The translations under genes were made by a program, and so were the position numbers. From the NCBI RefSeq assembly GCF_008001235.1, contig NZ_CP040751.1:913001-977000 (forward strand): a stretch of DNA of 64,000 nucleotides. The letters are read 5' to 3'. Source of the stretch: Salidesulfovibrio onnuriiensis (lineage in GTDB: Bacteria > Desulfobacterota > Desulfovibrionia > Desulfovibrionales > Desulfovibrionaceae). The notes below the pieces were generated by a model. It ran no database searches and was not told where the DNA came from. It worked only from the letters and a program-made list of their open reading frames with translations. Each line of letters opens with the position of its first letter. Within the stretch, counting starts at the first letter, position 1. This document shows, piece after piece, positions 9,222 to 17,666 of the stretch.

Positions 9222-9323
9222 GGCGTTACCTCCCTCTGCGGATGGATTATGTTGCCAGGAGTTCTATCCGAGTCCTCGGTGAACAGGATTTCGGACCGGT
9301 TACAATTGTGAGGCACTTGCGTG

Positions 9324-9347
9324 ATCCGGGGCCATTGACCCCCGGAT
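9324..9347 (+). other. Hairpin in the metX leader
   Basis: ATCCGGGG and CCCCGGAT form an eight-base perfect stem with an eight-base loop, 24 bp before the metX start codon. There is no U-tract, so it is not a standard terminator. I see no SAM riboswitch consensus around it. Confidence 0.4.
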
Positions 9348-9370
9348 GCGGCTGCCGTATTGACAGGGGC

Positions 9371-10510
9371 ATGAGTGAACATGCGTCCCCTGTTTCCACG
9401 GGCGGCTCGGTGGGCCGGGTGGAAAAGAAAATATTCAGGATAGATGAAGGGTTCGAGGTCTCCTGCGGCAAGCGGCTGGCCCCCATCGAGATCGCCTATG
9501 AAACCTGCGGCGAGCTCAACGCGGACCGGTCCAACGCCGTGCTGGTGCTGCACGCCCTGACCGGCGATTCCCATTGCGCGGGCTACTATTCGGGCGACGA
9601 CGCCAAGCCCGGCTGGTGGGACATCATGATCGGGCCGCGCAAGCCCATCGACACGGACAAGTATTTCGTGATCTGCTCCAACGTGCTGGGCGGCTGCATG
9701 GGCTCTTCCGGGCCCTCCTGCGGGAATCCGGACACGGGCAGGCCCTACGGCCTGGACTTCCCGGTGCTGACCATCGGGGACATGGTCCGGGCCCAGCGCA
9801 GGCTGGTGGATCACCTCGGCGTGGACAAGCTGCTGTGCGCCGTGGGCGGATCCGTGGGCGGCATGCAGGTGCTGGAGTGGTCGGTGCGCTACCCGGACCG
9901 GGTCTTTTCCGCCGTGCCCCTGGCCACCACCTCCAAGCACTCGGCCCAGGCCATCGCCTTCAACGAGGTGGCCCGCCAGGCCATCATGGCCGACCCCAAG
10001 TGGAACCGGGGCGATTACTACGGCGGCGAGCGCCCGGCCCAGGGGCTTTCCGTGGCCCGCATGGTGGGACACATCACCTATCTTTCGGACGAATCCATGC
10101 GCCACAAGTTCGAGGCCGATTTCCAGGTGGAGAGCTATTTGCGCTATCAGGGCAACAAGTTCGTGGACCGGTTCGACGCCAATTCGTTCCTGTACCTGAC
10201 CAAGGCCGCCGACTATTTCAACCTGGAGAACAACTGGGGCGACGGTTCGCTCGTGGCTGCCTTTTCCCGGGCGCGGGCGCGCTACCTGGTGGCCTCCTTC
10301 ACCTCGGACTGGCTCTACCCCACCTACCAGTCCCGGCAGATGGTGCAGGCCATGAAAAAGAACGGACTGGACGTGAGCTTTTGCGAGATCGAGGCCCCCT
10401 GGGGACACGACGCCTTCCTGCTGCCCAACGGGCGGCTGGACGAGCTGATGGCCGGTTTCCTGGAAAGGATGCATACGGAATACGAAAGGGAGGCCGTCCA
10501 TGCGCTTTGA
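9371..10510 (+). CDS. metX: Homoserine O-acetyltransferase
   Basis: 379 residues from ATG 9371. An alpha/beta hydrolase fold enzyme that acetylates (or in some lineages succinylates) homoserine in methionine synthesis. The nucleophile elbow is GGSVGG with Ser161; the acid and histidine are in SDWLYP and WGHDAFL. Other family blocks are HALTGDSH and NVLGGCMGSSGP. The frame is open to 9242, but the extra residues do not resemble MetX, so I use the later ATG. It overlaps metW by 11 bp, the usual metXW arrangement. Confidence 0.93.
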   Translation: MSEHASPVSTGGSVGRVEKKIFRIDEGFEVSCGKRLAPIEIAYETCGELNADRSNAVLVLHALTGDSHCAGYYSGDDAKPGWWDIMIGPRKPIDTDKYFVICSNVLGGCMGSSGPSCGNPDTGRPYGLDFPVLTIGDMVRAQRRLVDHLGVDKLLCAVGGSVGGMQVLEWSVRYPDRVFSAVPLATTSKHSAQAIAFNEVARQAIMADPKWNRGDYYGGERPAQGLSVARMVGHITYLSDESMRHKFEADFQVESYLRYQGNKFVDRFDANSFLYLTKAADYFNLENNWGDGSLVAAFSRARARYLVASFTSDWLYPTYQSRQMVQAMKKNGLDVSFCEIEAPWGHDAFLLPNGRLDELMAGFLERMHTEYEREAVHAL

Positions 10511-11105
10511 TCTTCAGGTCATCGCCTCCTGGGTGGAGCCCGGCTCCCGTGTGCTGGACCTGGGCTGCGGCTCGGGGACGCTGCTGGCCATGCTCCGGGA
10601 TGAAAAGGGCATTGTGGGCACGGGCATCGAGCAGGACGAGGAAAGGGCCGGGCGGGCCATTTCCAAGGGCCTTTCCGTGATCCACGGCGACATCTACGAG
10701 GAGGTCGAGGACTACCCGGACACCGCCTTCGACTACGTGATCCTGTCCCAGACCCTACAACAGGTCATGGACCCTTCCGCGCTCATCCGCGCCATGCTGC
10801 GCATCGGCCGGCGGTGCATCGTGTCCTTCCCCAATTTCAGCTACTGGAAGCACCGGATGCAGTTCCTGCTCCGGGGCCGGGCCCCTGTCTCCCGGGAACT
10901 GCCCTTCGAGTGGCACGATACGCCCAACATCCGCGTCATTCCCATTGCCGACTTCAAGCGGTTCTGCCGGGGGCTGAACGTGCCCGTGCTCAAGGAGGTG
11001 GCCATCAACAACCATCATCACGACGAGCGCGGCACGGTGGTCACCTTCCTGCCCAACCTGCGGGCCTCCTACGGCATCTTCTTGCTGGGGCAGCCGGAGG
11101 AGTGA
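10500..11105 (+). CDS. metW: MetW methionine biosynthesis protein
   Basis: 201 residues, a compact class I methyltransferase fold with the SAM motif VLDLGCGSGTLLAML near residues 17-31 and the MetW-typical QTLQQVMDP and FPNFSYW blocks. MetW is the conserved partner of MetX; in several bacteria it is needed for MetX activity. The start lies inside the end of metX. Its TGA overlaps the ATG of thpR in a TGATG junction. Confidence 0.93.
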   Translation: MRFDLQVIASWVEPGSRVLDLGCGSGTLLAMLRDEKGIVGTGIEQDEERAGRAISKGLSVIHGDIYEEVEDYPDTAFDYVILSQTLQQVMDPSALIRAMLRIGRRCIVSFPNFSYWKHRMQFLLRGRAPVSRELPFEWHDTPNIRVIPIADFKRFCRGLNVPVLKEVAINNHHHDERGTVVTFLPNLRASYGIFLLGQPEE

Positions 11106-11659
11106 TGCGCTGCTTCATCGGACTGCCCATGCCGCCGCGGTGCCAGCAGGGACTGGAGCGGCTTGCGAAAGACCTGAAGCCCGGTTTGCGCTCGCGCCTG
11201 AGCTGGACCCGGTCCGCAACCTGGCACCTGACCCTTAAGTTCCTGGGCGAGATTTCCGAGAGCACGGCCTCGGCCGTGCGGGAGGCCTTGGCCGGGGTGT
11301 CTTTCCGTTCCTTTCCCATGCAGGCGGGCGGTCCGGGATATTTCCCGAATGAACGCAAGCCCCGCGTGCTCTGGCTGGGCCTTGCGCAGGGCGCGGCACA
11401 GTGCCGGGAGCTGTTTTCCGATCTGGAGGAAGCCCTGTCCCCCCTCGGCATCGAGCCCGAGCAGCGGCCTTTTCGGGCCCACCTGACCCTGGCCCGCATC
11501 CGCGAGGACCGGGGCGACGACTGGAAGGCGCTTCTCGGCAGGGTTCGCGGCCAGGAATGGGAGCCGTTTTCCTGTGACGAACTGGTGTTCTGGAAAAGCG
11601 ACCTGACCCCGCAAGGGCCGGTCTACACCCGGCTGCTGACCCGCAGGGCGGAGGACTGA
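11105..11659 (+). CDS. thpR: RNA 2',3'-cyclic phosphodiesterase (2H superfamily)
   Basis: 184 residues with both HxTx motifs of the 2H phosphoesterases: HLTL at 41-44 and HLTL at 126-129. The N-terminal MRCFIGLPMP is typical of ThpR, which opens 2',3'-cyclic phosphates and was historically called 2'-5' RNA ligase. Start and stop both lie in TGATG overlaps with the genes either side, so expression should follow metX-metW. A functional reason for that coupling is not evident. Confidence 0.9.
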   Translation: MRCFIGLPMPPRCQQGLERLAKDLKPGLRSRLSWTRSATWHLTLKFLGEISESTASAVREALAGVSFRSFPMQAGGPGYFPNERKPRVLWLGLAQGAAQCRELFSDLEEALSPLGIEPEQRPFRAHLTLARIREDRGDDWKALLGRVRGQEWEPFSCDELVFWKSDLTPQGPVYTRLLTRRAED

Positions 11660-12315
11660 TGGAAGATCTTGAACGCGCTGCGCTTTTCGAGGCGGTCTGC
11701 TCCTGGTTTCAGAGGCAGTACCATTATGCGCGCCTGCCCTTCGGGCCGGCCCAGGTCTATTTCTATGACCGCGTGGTGGCGGATATCCAGGAGGACGAGG
11801 ACGCGGGCATTGAACTGGACCCGCAGATCTGGGCCGAATCCCATCCATGGCAAACCCTGGGCCTGAGCCTGGTCGCCGGGAGCCTGCTGGGCCTCGTGTT
11901 CATGCTGCTGGCCGCTCCCTGGGGCTGGGCGTCCTTTCTCTGGGTAGCCTTGGGCGGCGGCGTGCTGCTCGTCTATCCGGTCATGCTCATGCACCGCAAC
12001 CGCAAGGTCGTGGAGGTTACCGAGGGAGAGGGGGCGGACCTGGAAACCGTGCGTCAGATCGCCTTGGCCTGCCTGGATTCCTCCCTGCTGCGCTGGTGCC
12101 TGCACAGGGTTGTGGACATGGTGTTTCTGATGGGATGGGCATCCTACTCCCGGGGCGTGGCCCGGCTGGCAGCCGAGGAATACGCCGCGTCCGTGGGGGA
12201 AGCCCTGGATCGTGCTGCCCTGTCCGCGCGCGAGCGGCGCGGGACGGCTGTGGCGGAAAAGTTGGCCGAGCTTCTGGGCGAGGGCGGACTGCCGCTGATG
12301 TTGAAATATTTTTAG
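11659..12315 (+). CDS. Two-helix membrane protein of unknown function
   Basis: 218 residues, not recognised. Two adjacent hydrophobic segments lie at about 66-88 (LGLSLVAGSLLGLVFMLLAA) and 93-110, flanked by soluble acidic N-terminal and helical C-terminal parts. The ATG overlaps the thpR stop in a TGATG junction, so it is the last gene of the metX-metW-thpR chain. No signal peptide is seen. It could be a conserved clade-specific envelope protein. Confidence 0.7.
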   Translation: MEDLERAALFEAVCSWFQRQYHYARLPFGPAQVYFYDRVVADIQEDEDAGIELDPQIWAESHPWQTLGLSLVAGSLLGLVFMLLAAPWGWASFLWVALGGGVLLVYPVMLMHRNRKVVEVTEGEGADLETVRQIALACLDSSLLRWCLHRVVDMVFLMGWASYSRGVARLAAEEYAASVGEALDRAALSARERRGTAVAEKLAELLGEGGLPLMLKYF

Positions 12316-12349
12316 GAAGGGAGGCTGTTCGGTGATGAACGGCCGAAGG

Positions 12350-12378
12350 CGACCCGGGCCACGGTTGTGACCCGGGTT
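12350..12378. other. Inverted repeat between convergent genes
   Basis: ACCCGGG and CCCGGGT pair across a 12-base loop between two convergent genes. No T-tract follows on either strand, so it may be only a weak transcription barrier. Confidence 0.3.
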
Positions 12379-12398
12379 GGATGTCGCAATTCAGCTGG

Positions 12399-12866
12399 CT
12401 AGATGTAGTCGCCGCGGTTGAACTTGAACTTCTCGGCCGCGGCCATGGCGTCCAGGTCGTTGACGACTTCACTCAGGCCGGGATTCCTCTCGGCCATGTC
12501 CGGATACTGCTCCTTGAGCCGGCTTACTTCGCCGGAAATGTCCTCGAGCGCGCCGTAAGCCTCTTTCAGCCCGGCCGAGCCGAGCTTGTCGGCATAGTCG
12601 TCCCACTTGTCGAGCAGGCCTTCCATCTGGTTGATGGCTCCCTGTTCGTACTCGCCGACCGCATCCACCTTTTCGGTGGCCTGGGTCTGCAAGAGCGGGT
12701 TGACCATGAGCGGCGGAACCACGCCCTGCGACTGCTGGGGAGTGGACGCCTTGGACACTTCGTCGTTGAGCAGGTCTCCGAACGCCTGCTGAGGCTGCTT
12801 GACCCTGTTCGCCTGTTTCTGTTGTTCCTGGCGAACGCCCTCGATCTGGTCAGGACGGATCTTCAT
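12399..12866 (-). CDS. Small soluble protein behind a sigma-54-type promoter
   Basis: 155 residues starting M-K-I-R-P-D-Q-I-E-G-V, with a Gln-rich N-terminus, a low-complexity middle and a helical acidic C-terminus ending F-N-R-G-D-Y-I. I do not recognise the family. ATG 12866 is preferred because GAGGAG lies just upstream; a longer frame to 12935 would run over the promoter. A -24/-12 promoter at 12901-12917 would start the transcript about 24 bp before the ATG. Sigma-54 control is common for flagellar genes in related bacteria, so a motility role is possible but only inferred. Confidence 0.7.
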   Translation of the reverse strand: MKIRPDQIEGVRQEQQKQANRVKQPQQAFGDLLNDEVSKASTPQQSQGVVPPLMVNPLLQTQATEKVDAVGEYEQGAINQMEGLLDKWDDYADKLGSAGLKEAYGALEDISGEVSRLKEQYPDMAERNPGLSEVVNDLDAMAAAEKFKFNRGDYI

Positions 12867-12900
12867 AAGCAACTCCTCATCCTGCGGTTTGCCCAAACTC

Positions 12901-12917
12901 TGCAAGGAGTCTGCCAA
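12901..12917 (-). promoter_or_regulatory. Candidate sigma-54 (-24/-12) promoter
   Basis: On the minus strand the sequence reads TTGGCAGACTCCTTGCA. It has GG and GC elements ten bases apart, matching TGGCAC-N5-TTGCA with one mismatch, and sits about 35-50 bp upstream of ATG 12866. Confidence 0.65.
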
Positions 12918-13158
12918 GTTTTGCCGCAAGGTCAACCTGCTGTTTTACAAGGGTTTTTGTTGAAAATTCCGGTGGGCAAAAAATTCCTTGCCGCGCCCAT
13001 GCCGGGAAGCTTCTGTCCCCATGAAGGTAAATCATCAGAAATGACTTGTCTATCAACCCCCTGTCTGGCAGAAAATAAGTGTGAATCCCCCATGATGCGG
13101 GGGAGGATTGCCCAACAAAACAAGCACGATGAAATAGAGGTTCCAAAGGAGGAAAGAC

Positions 13159-13599
13159 ATGGCTGAAATCAAGAAGATTCTCTGCGCGATCGACTTTTCG
13201 GACTACAGCGCCCACGTGGCCGACTATGCCAAGACCCTGGCCCAGTGCTCGGGCGGCAGCGTCATGTGCGTGTATGTGGCGCCGTCCCTCAGCCAGTATG
13301 TAGGCTTCCACGTGCCCCCCAGCTCCATCGAGAACTTCGTGGGCGAGATCGTTTCCGGGGCGGATACCACCATGAGCGCCTTTGTCGCCGAGAATTTCAA
13401 GGGACTTTCCGCCACCGGCAAGGTGGTCACCGGGTATCCGGCCGAGGAGATCCTGGACATGGCCGAGGAGGAAAAGGTGGACATGATCGTCATGGGCACC
13501 CATGGGCGCAAGGGCATCGACCGCATCCTGTTCGGGTCCGTGGCCGAAAAGGTGGTCAAGGCCGCCAAGTGCCCGGTGCTGACCATACGTCCCAAGTAG
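13159..13599 (+). CDS. Universal stress protein A family protein
   Basis: 146 residues, a single UspA domain. The N-terminal KKILCAIDFSDYSAHVADYA and the ATP-binding signature G-x2-G-x9-G-S (in GTHGRKGIDRILFGS) are both intact, so it is probably an ATP-binding Usp. AAAGGAGGAAAGAC gives a near-perfect ribosome site. It is monocistronic, ending at a strong terminator. The 290-bp region upstream, shared with the divergent small gene, holds a short palindrome-like CCCCCATGATGCGGGGG at 13086-13102. Confidence 0.92.
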   Translation: MAEIKKILCAIDFSDYSAHVADYAKTLAQCSGGSVMCVYVAPSLSQYVGFHVPPSSIENFVGEIVSGADTTMSAFVAENFKGLSATGKVVTGYPAEEILDMAEEEKVDMIVMGTHGRKGIDRILFGSVAEKVVKAAKCPVLTIRPK

Positions 13600-13634
13600 C
13601 CTCCGGCCTTTACGGCTTCCCGCAAAGTTTATAC

Positions 13635-13661
13635 AAGAACGGCTCCGGCCGTTCTTTTTTT
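13635..13661 (+). terminator. Intrinsic terminator after the usp gene
   Basis: AAGAACGGC and GCCGTTCTT pair around a TCCG loop and run into a seven-T tract. Confidence 0.88.
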
Positions 13662-13705
13662 CAGCCGGAATGAGCAACACCAGAACAGAACCTTGAGGGG
13701 AATGT

Positions 13706-14809
13706 ATGCGCGAATTTATCATGCGCCCGGAAATACTGGACCTTGAGCCCTACAAGCCCGGTCTGTCCATTGAGCAGATCAAGGACAAGTACGGGCTGGA
13801 CAACATCATCAAGCTCGGCAGCAACGAAAACCCCCTGGGTGCCTCGCCCCGGGTGCAGAAGGTCATCGAGCGCCATGCCGCGGGCGTGTTCCGCTACCCC
13901 CAGAACCATAGCCCCCGCCTCACCGCCGCCATCAGCAAGAGCATCGGCGTGCCCGAGGAGAACATCGTGGTGGGCAACGGCTCGGACGAGATCATCGACA
14001 TGCTCATCCGCATGAAGTGCCGGCCCGGCCTGGACAACATCATCTGCTACAGCCACAGCTTCAGCATGTACGGGCTGACCGCCAAGCTCTGCGGCGTGGA
14101 ATACCGCGAGGTGGAGCGCAACGACGGCTACCAGCTCCCCCTGGACAGGCTGGCCGAGGCCGCTGACGAGAACACGGCACTGGTCTTCATCACCAGCCCG
14201 GACAATCCCACGGGCCTGGCCGCCACCGTGGAGGACATCTCGGTGCTGGCGGGCGTGCTGCCGGAGAACTGTCTGCTGGTGGTGGACGAGGCCTATATCG
14301 ACTTTGTCTGGCCGCCCGAGTCCTATACCCCGGTGCAGGCCTTCGACAAGTTCTCCAACCTGGTGGCCCTGCGCACCTTTTCCAAGGCCTATGGCCTGGC
14401 CGGGATGCGCGTGGGGTACGGGGTCATGCCCGCTTCCATCGCCGGGTATCTGAAACGAGCCCGCATTCCCTTCACGGTCAACACCCTGGCCGAGGAGGCC
14501 GCCATCGAGGCGCTGGCGGACGAGGATTTCTACCACAAGACCCTGGAAGTGGTCATGCGCGGCCGGGAATACCTGACCGCCGAGCTGGAGAAGCTCGGCT
14601 GCGACGTGCTGCCCAGCCAGGCCAACTTCCTCATGTTCCAGCCGCCCAAGCCCGCCCAGCGCCTGTTCAAGGAACTGCTCAAGCGGGGCGTCATCGTCCG
14701 GCCCCTGGCCAGCTTCGGCCTGGGCAAGCACATTCGCGTGAACATGGGCACGGACAAGGAAAACGAACAGTTCATCAAGATCCTTTCGGAGGTGCTGGCC
14801 GGTGAGTAA
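13706..14809 (+). CDS. hisC: Histidinol-phosphate aminotransferase
   Basis: 367 residues, fold type I PLP enzyme. It shows KLGSNENPLGASP near the N-terminus, NGSDEIIDML, SPDNPTG, VVDEAYIDF and the PLP lysine in FSKAYGLAGMRVGYG. It catalyses transamination of imidazole-acetol phosphate to histidinol phosphate. GAGGGGA sits just before ATG 13706. The stop lies 8 bp inside cmk, giving tight coupling to that gene. A broader aromatic aminotransferase activity cannot be excluded. Confidence 0.92.
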   Translation: MREFIMRPEILDLEPYKPGLSIEQIKDKYGLDNIIKLGSNENPLGASPRVQKVIERHAAGVFRYPQNHSPRLTAAISKSIGVPEENIVVGNGSDEIIDMLIRMKCRPGLDNIICYSHSFSMYGLTAKLCGVEYREVERNDGYQLPLDRLAEAADENTALVFITSPDNPTGLAATVEDISVLAGVLPENCLLVVDEAYIDFVWPPESYTPVQAFDKFSNLVALRTFSKAYGLAGMRVGYGVMPASIAGYLKRARIPFTVNTLAEEAAIEALADEDFYHKTLEVVMRGREYLTAELEKLGCDVLPSQANFLMFQPPKPAQRLFKELLKRGVIVRPLASFGLGKHIRVNMGTDKENEQFIKILSEVLAGE

Positions 14810-15464
14810 CCCCACGATCGTGACCATTGACGGCCCCGCGGGCGTGGGCAAGAGCACCATGGCCAAGAGGCTCGCCGAAGCCCTGGGCATCGCCTACCTG
14901 GATACCGGGGCCATGTTCCGGTCCACGGCCTGGCGGCTGGGCGAGGGGGCCTGGAACTGGGACGAGTCCCGGCTGGTGGAGGAGCTGGGCTGGATCCGGT
15001 TCACCCTTTCCGGCAGCGGCGCGCAGACCCGGCTCGCCCTCAACGGCTACGAGGTGGGCGACGAGATCCGTACCGAGGAAGTGGGCATGTGGGCTTCCAA
15101 CGTGGCCACCCTGCCTCCGGTGCGCGCCTTTCTCAAGGAGGCCCAGATCCGGCTCGGCGAGCAGTATTCGCTGGTGGCCGAGGGCCGCGACATGGGCACC
15201 GTGGTTTTCCCCGGCGCGAAAAACAAGTTTTTCCTGGACGCCTCGGTGGAGGTGCGCGCCAAACGGCGGCACGACCAGCTCAAGGAAATGGGCAAGCCCG
15301 CCAACCTCGCGAAACTGCAGGAGTCCATTGCCCAGCGCGACCATCAGGACCGCAACCGGGCCGTGGCCCCGCTGCGGCCGGCCGAGGACGCCGTGATCGT
15401 CGATACCTCGGACCTGAGCCGGGAGCAGGTGTTCCAGGCGCTGCTGGACGGGGTCAAGGGATAG
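14802..15464 (+). CDS. cmk: Cytidylate kinase
   Basis: 220 residues starting with GTG at 14802, inside the end of hisC. The P-loop GPAGVGKST is at the N-terminus, followed by LDTGAMFRS, a nucleotide-binding VAEGRDMGTVVFP, the RAKRRHDQL lid and DRNRAVAPL. It phosphorylates CMP and dCMP. The insert region is shorter than in E. coli Cmk. ubiA follows four bases later. Confidence 0.92.
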   Translation: MSNPTIVTIDGPAGVGKSTMAKRLAEALGIAYLDTGAMFRSTAWRLGEGAWNWDESRLVEELGWIRFTLSGSGAQTRLALNGYEVGDEIRTEEVGMWASNVATLPPVRAFLKEAQIRLGEQYSLVAEGRDMGTVVFPGAKNKFFLDASVEVRAKRRHDQLKEMGKPANLAKLQESIAQRDHQDRNRAVAPLRPAEDAVIVDTSDLSREQVFQALLDGVKG

Positions 15465-15468
15465 GAAC

Positions 15469-16338
15469 ATGAACCGAATCCTGCGCGATCTCATTCTCAT
15501 CTGCCGCATGGTCAAGATCGAACACTCGGTCTTTGCCCTGCCGTTCGCCTACATGGGCGCATTCCTGGCCGCGCGCGGCTGGCCCGGCCTGGGCAACATG
15601 GCGCTGCTCACCGTGGCCATGGTGGCCATCCGTTCCTTTGCCATGGCCTTCAACCGGCTGGCCGACCTGGATATCGACCGGGAAAATCCGCGCACCCAGG
15701 ACCGGCCCCTGGTTACCGGCGAGCTTTCCCGAGGGTTCACCATTGCTTTTCTGGCGGGCACGGCCCTGGTTTTCGTGGTCATGTGCGCGCTCATGAATCC
15801 GCTTTGCCTGGCCCTTTCGCCCGTGGCCATCCTCTGGTCCGGTTTTTACAGTTATTGCAAGCGGTTCACCAAGTGGTGCCATTTCGTTCTCGGCTCGGTG
15901 CTGGGCCTGGCTCCGGTGGCGGGCTGGCTGTGCGTGGACCCGGTGCTGACCCTGCCCGCAACCCTGTTCCTTTTCGGAGTCACCTTCTGGGTGGCGGGGT
16001 TCGATTTGCTCTATGCCTGCCAGGACCGGCTTTTCGACCGCGAGCGCGGCCTGCATTCCATCCCGGCCCGGCTGGGTATGAAGGCGGCCCTGGGCATCTC
16101 CACCCTGAGCCATCTGGTCACCGCCATATTCTTCCTGCTGGCCGGCTGGGCGGCGGGCCTGGGCGCGGTGTATTTCCTGGTGGCCTCGGCCGTGGGCGTG
16201 GTACTGCTCTGGGAGCATAGGCTCATCTCCGCCGAGGACATGAGCCGCGTCAACCTGGCGTTCTTCACCCTCAACGGCATCATTTCGGTGGCCCTGTTCC
16301 TGGGTGTGATTCTGGATCTGGCGGTCAACGCGGCGTAA
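15469..16338 (+). CDS. UbiA-family prenyltransferase, probably menaquinone (MqnP-type)
   Basis: 289 residues, an integral membrane aromatic prenyltransferase with about nine helices. Both Asp-rich motifs are present: N-R-L-A-D-L-D-I-D followed by RENPRTQDRP, and YACQDRLFDRERGL. In organisms using the futalosine route the UbiA enzyme is MqnP; that assignment is inferred from the likely lineage, since no mqn gene is in the window. AAGGGATAGGAAC supplies the ribosome site. It lies in a chain hisC-cmk-ubiA-mscS-GNAT. Confidence 0.88.
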   Translation: MNRILRDLILICRMVKIEHSVFALPFAYMGAFLAARGWPGLGNMALLTVAMVAIRSFAMAFNRLADLDIDRENPRTQDRPLVTGELSRGFTIAFLAGTALVFVVMCALMNPLCLALSPVAILWSGFYSYCKRFTKWCHFVLGSVLGLAPVAGWLCVDPVLTLPATLFLFGVTFWVAGFDLLYACQDRLFDRERGLHSIPARLGMKAALGISTLSHLVTAIFFLLAGWAAGLGAVYFLVASAVGVVLLWEHRLISAEDMSRVNLAFFTLNGIISVALFLGVILDLAVNAA

Positions 16339-16355
16339 CTGGCCGGGGGGATTTC

Positions 16356-17663
16356 ATGGCTGACAATCAGGCGCTTCTGAAATATCTGGAACAGGCTCTG
16401 GTCTGGGTGCAGGCCAATGTGCTGACCCTGGGCACGACCGTGCAGCTGGGCGTGGTCCTGATCGCCTTCGGGCTGGGCTTCCTGCTCTGGAGGGCGGTGC
16501 GCCCCGCCATGCTGCGCGTGACCGAGGATGTCCGAATGCGCAGCCCCCTGCTGCACGGCGTGCTGCAGACCCTGACCCGGGTGACCGCCCCGGCCCTCAA
16601 CGCCCTGCTCGCGCATGTGGGCGGGCTGGTGCTTTCGGGGCTGGACCAGCCCGCCGCGCTGCTGGGCATCATCACCCAGCTCCTGACCGCCTGGATCATC
16701 ATCCGCCTGCTGTCCGGGCTCATGCCCAACCGGTTCTGGTCGCGGATCTTTTCCGTGGTCATCTGGGCCGGGGCGGCCCTGCACATCGTGGGCCTGCTGG
16801 AAATGCTCACCGACTCGCTCAACGCCGTGGGGCTGACCGTGGGCGATTCCCGCATCACCCTGCTCATGGTGCTCAAGGGCGTGCTCATGGCCGTGGTGCT
16901 CCTGCAGGCGGCCGCCATCTGCACCCGGTTCTTCGAGCAGCGCATGCGGCGCACCCAGCAGTTCTCGCCGTCCCTGCAGGTGCTGTTCATCAAGGCCGTC
17001 CGTTTTTCCCTGTTCGCGTCCGCGTTCCTCATCGCCATCAGTTCCATGGGCATCAACCTCACCAGTTTGGCGGTGCTCAGCGGGGCCGTGGGTGTCGGCA
17101 TCGGCTTCGGGCTCCAGAAGATCTTTTCCAATCTCGTGTCCGGTGTGATCCTGCTCATGGACCGCTCCATCAAGCCGGGCGATACCATCGAGATCGGCGG
17201 GGTGTACGGCACCATCCGCTCCCTGCATGCGCGCTATGCCTCGGTGCTGACCCGCGACGGCAAGGAGTACCTGATTCCCAACGAGCAGCTCATCACCAAC
17301 GAGGTGGTCAACTGGACCTTCAGCGACAGCAACGTGCGGCTCAAGATCCCGGTGGGCGTCGCCTATGAATCGGACGTGCGCAAGGCCATGCGACTCATGG
17401 AGGAATGCGCGGCCAAGGTGGGCCGGGTGCTCAAGGAACCCAAGCCCGCGGCCCGGCTGGTGGGCTTCGGCGATTCCAGCGTGGATCTGGAGATCCGCAT
17501 CTGGATCAGGGATTCCGACCAGGGCGTGGTCAACGTGCGCAGCGAGGTTCTGCTGAACATCTGGGACGCCTTTCATGAGCACGGCGTTTCGTTCCCGTTC
17601 CCGCAGCAGGATGTTTACATCAAGCCCGGTTCGAGCCTGAAAATCGATTCCGGCAAGGAGTAG
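16356..17663 (+). CDS. MscS-family mechanosensitive channel
   Basis: 435 residues. Several N-terminal transmembrane helices lead to the pore-lining segment and the MscS beta domain: AVGVGIGFGLQKIFSNLVSGVILL and KPGDTIEIGGVYGTI, with YLIPNEQLITNEVVNW. It is longer than E. coli MscS, with extra N-terminal helices as in YbdG/MscK-like proteins. It probably releases solutes on hypo-osmotic shock. GGGGGGATTTC before the ATG acts as a ribosome site. Confidence 0.9.
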   Translation: MADNQALLKYLEQALVWVQANVLTLGTTVQLGVVLIAFGLGFLLWRAVRPAMLRVTEDVRMRSPLLHGVLQTLTRVTAPALNALLAHVGGLVLSGLDQPAALLGIITQLLTAWIIIRLLSGLMPNRFWSRIFSVVIWAGAALHIVGLLEMLTDSLNAVGLTVGDSRITLLMVLKGVLMAVVLLQAAAICTRFFEQRMRRTQQFSPSLQVLFIKAVRFSLFASAFLIAISSMGINLTSLAVLSGAVGVGIGFGLQKIFSNLVSGVILLMDRSIKPGDTIEIGGVYGTIRSLHARYASVLTRDGKEYLIPNEQLITNEVVNWTFSDSNVRLKIPVGVAYESDVRKAMRLMEECAAKVGRVLKEPKPAARLVGFGDSSVDLEIRIWIRDSDQGVVNVRSEVLLNIWDAFHEHGVSFPFPQQDVYIKPGSSLKIDSGKE

Positions 17664-17666
17664 CCC

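Noticed and set aside
9222-9370. SAM riboswitch before metX
   Set aside because: No SAM-I or SAM-II consensus core found; only a simple hairpin remains.
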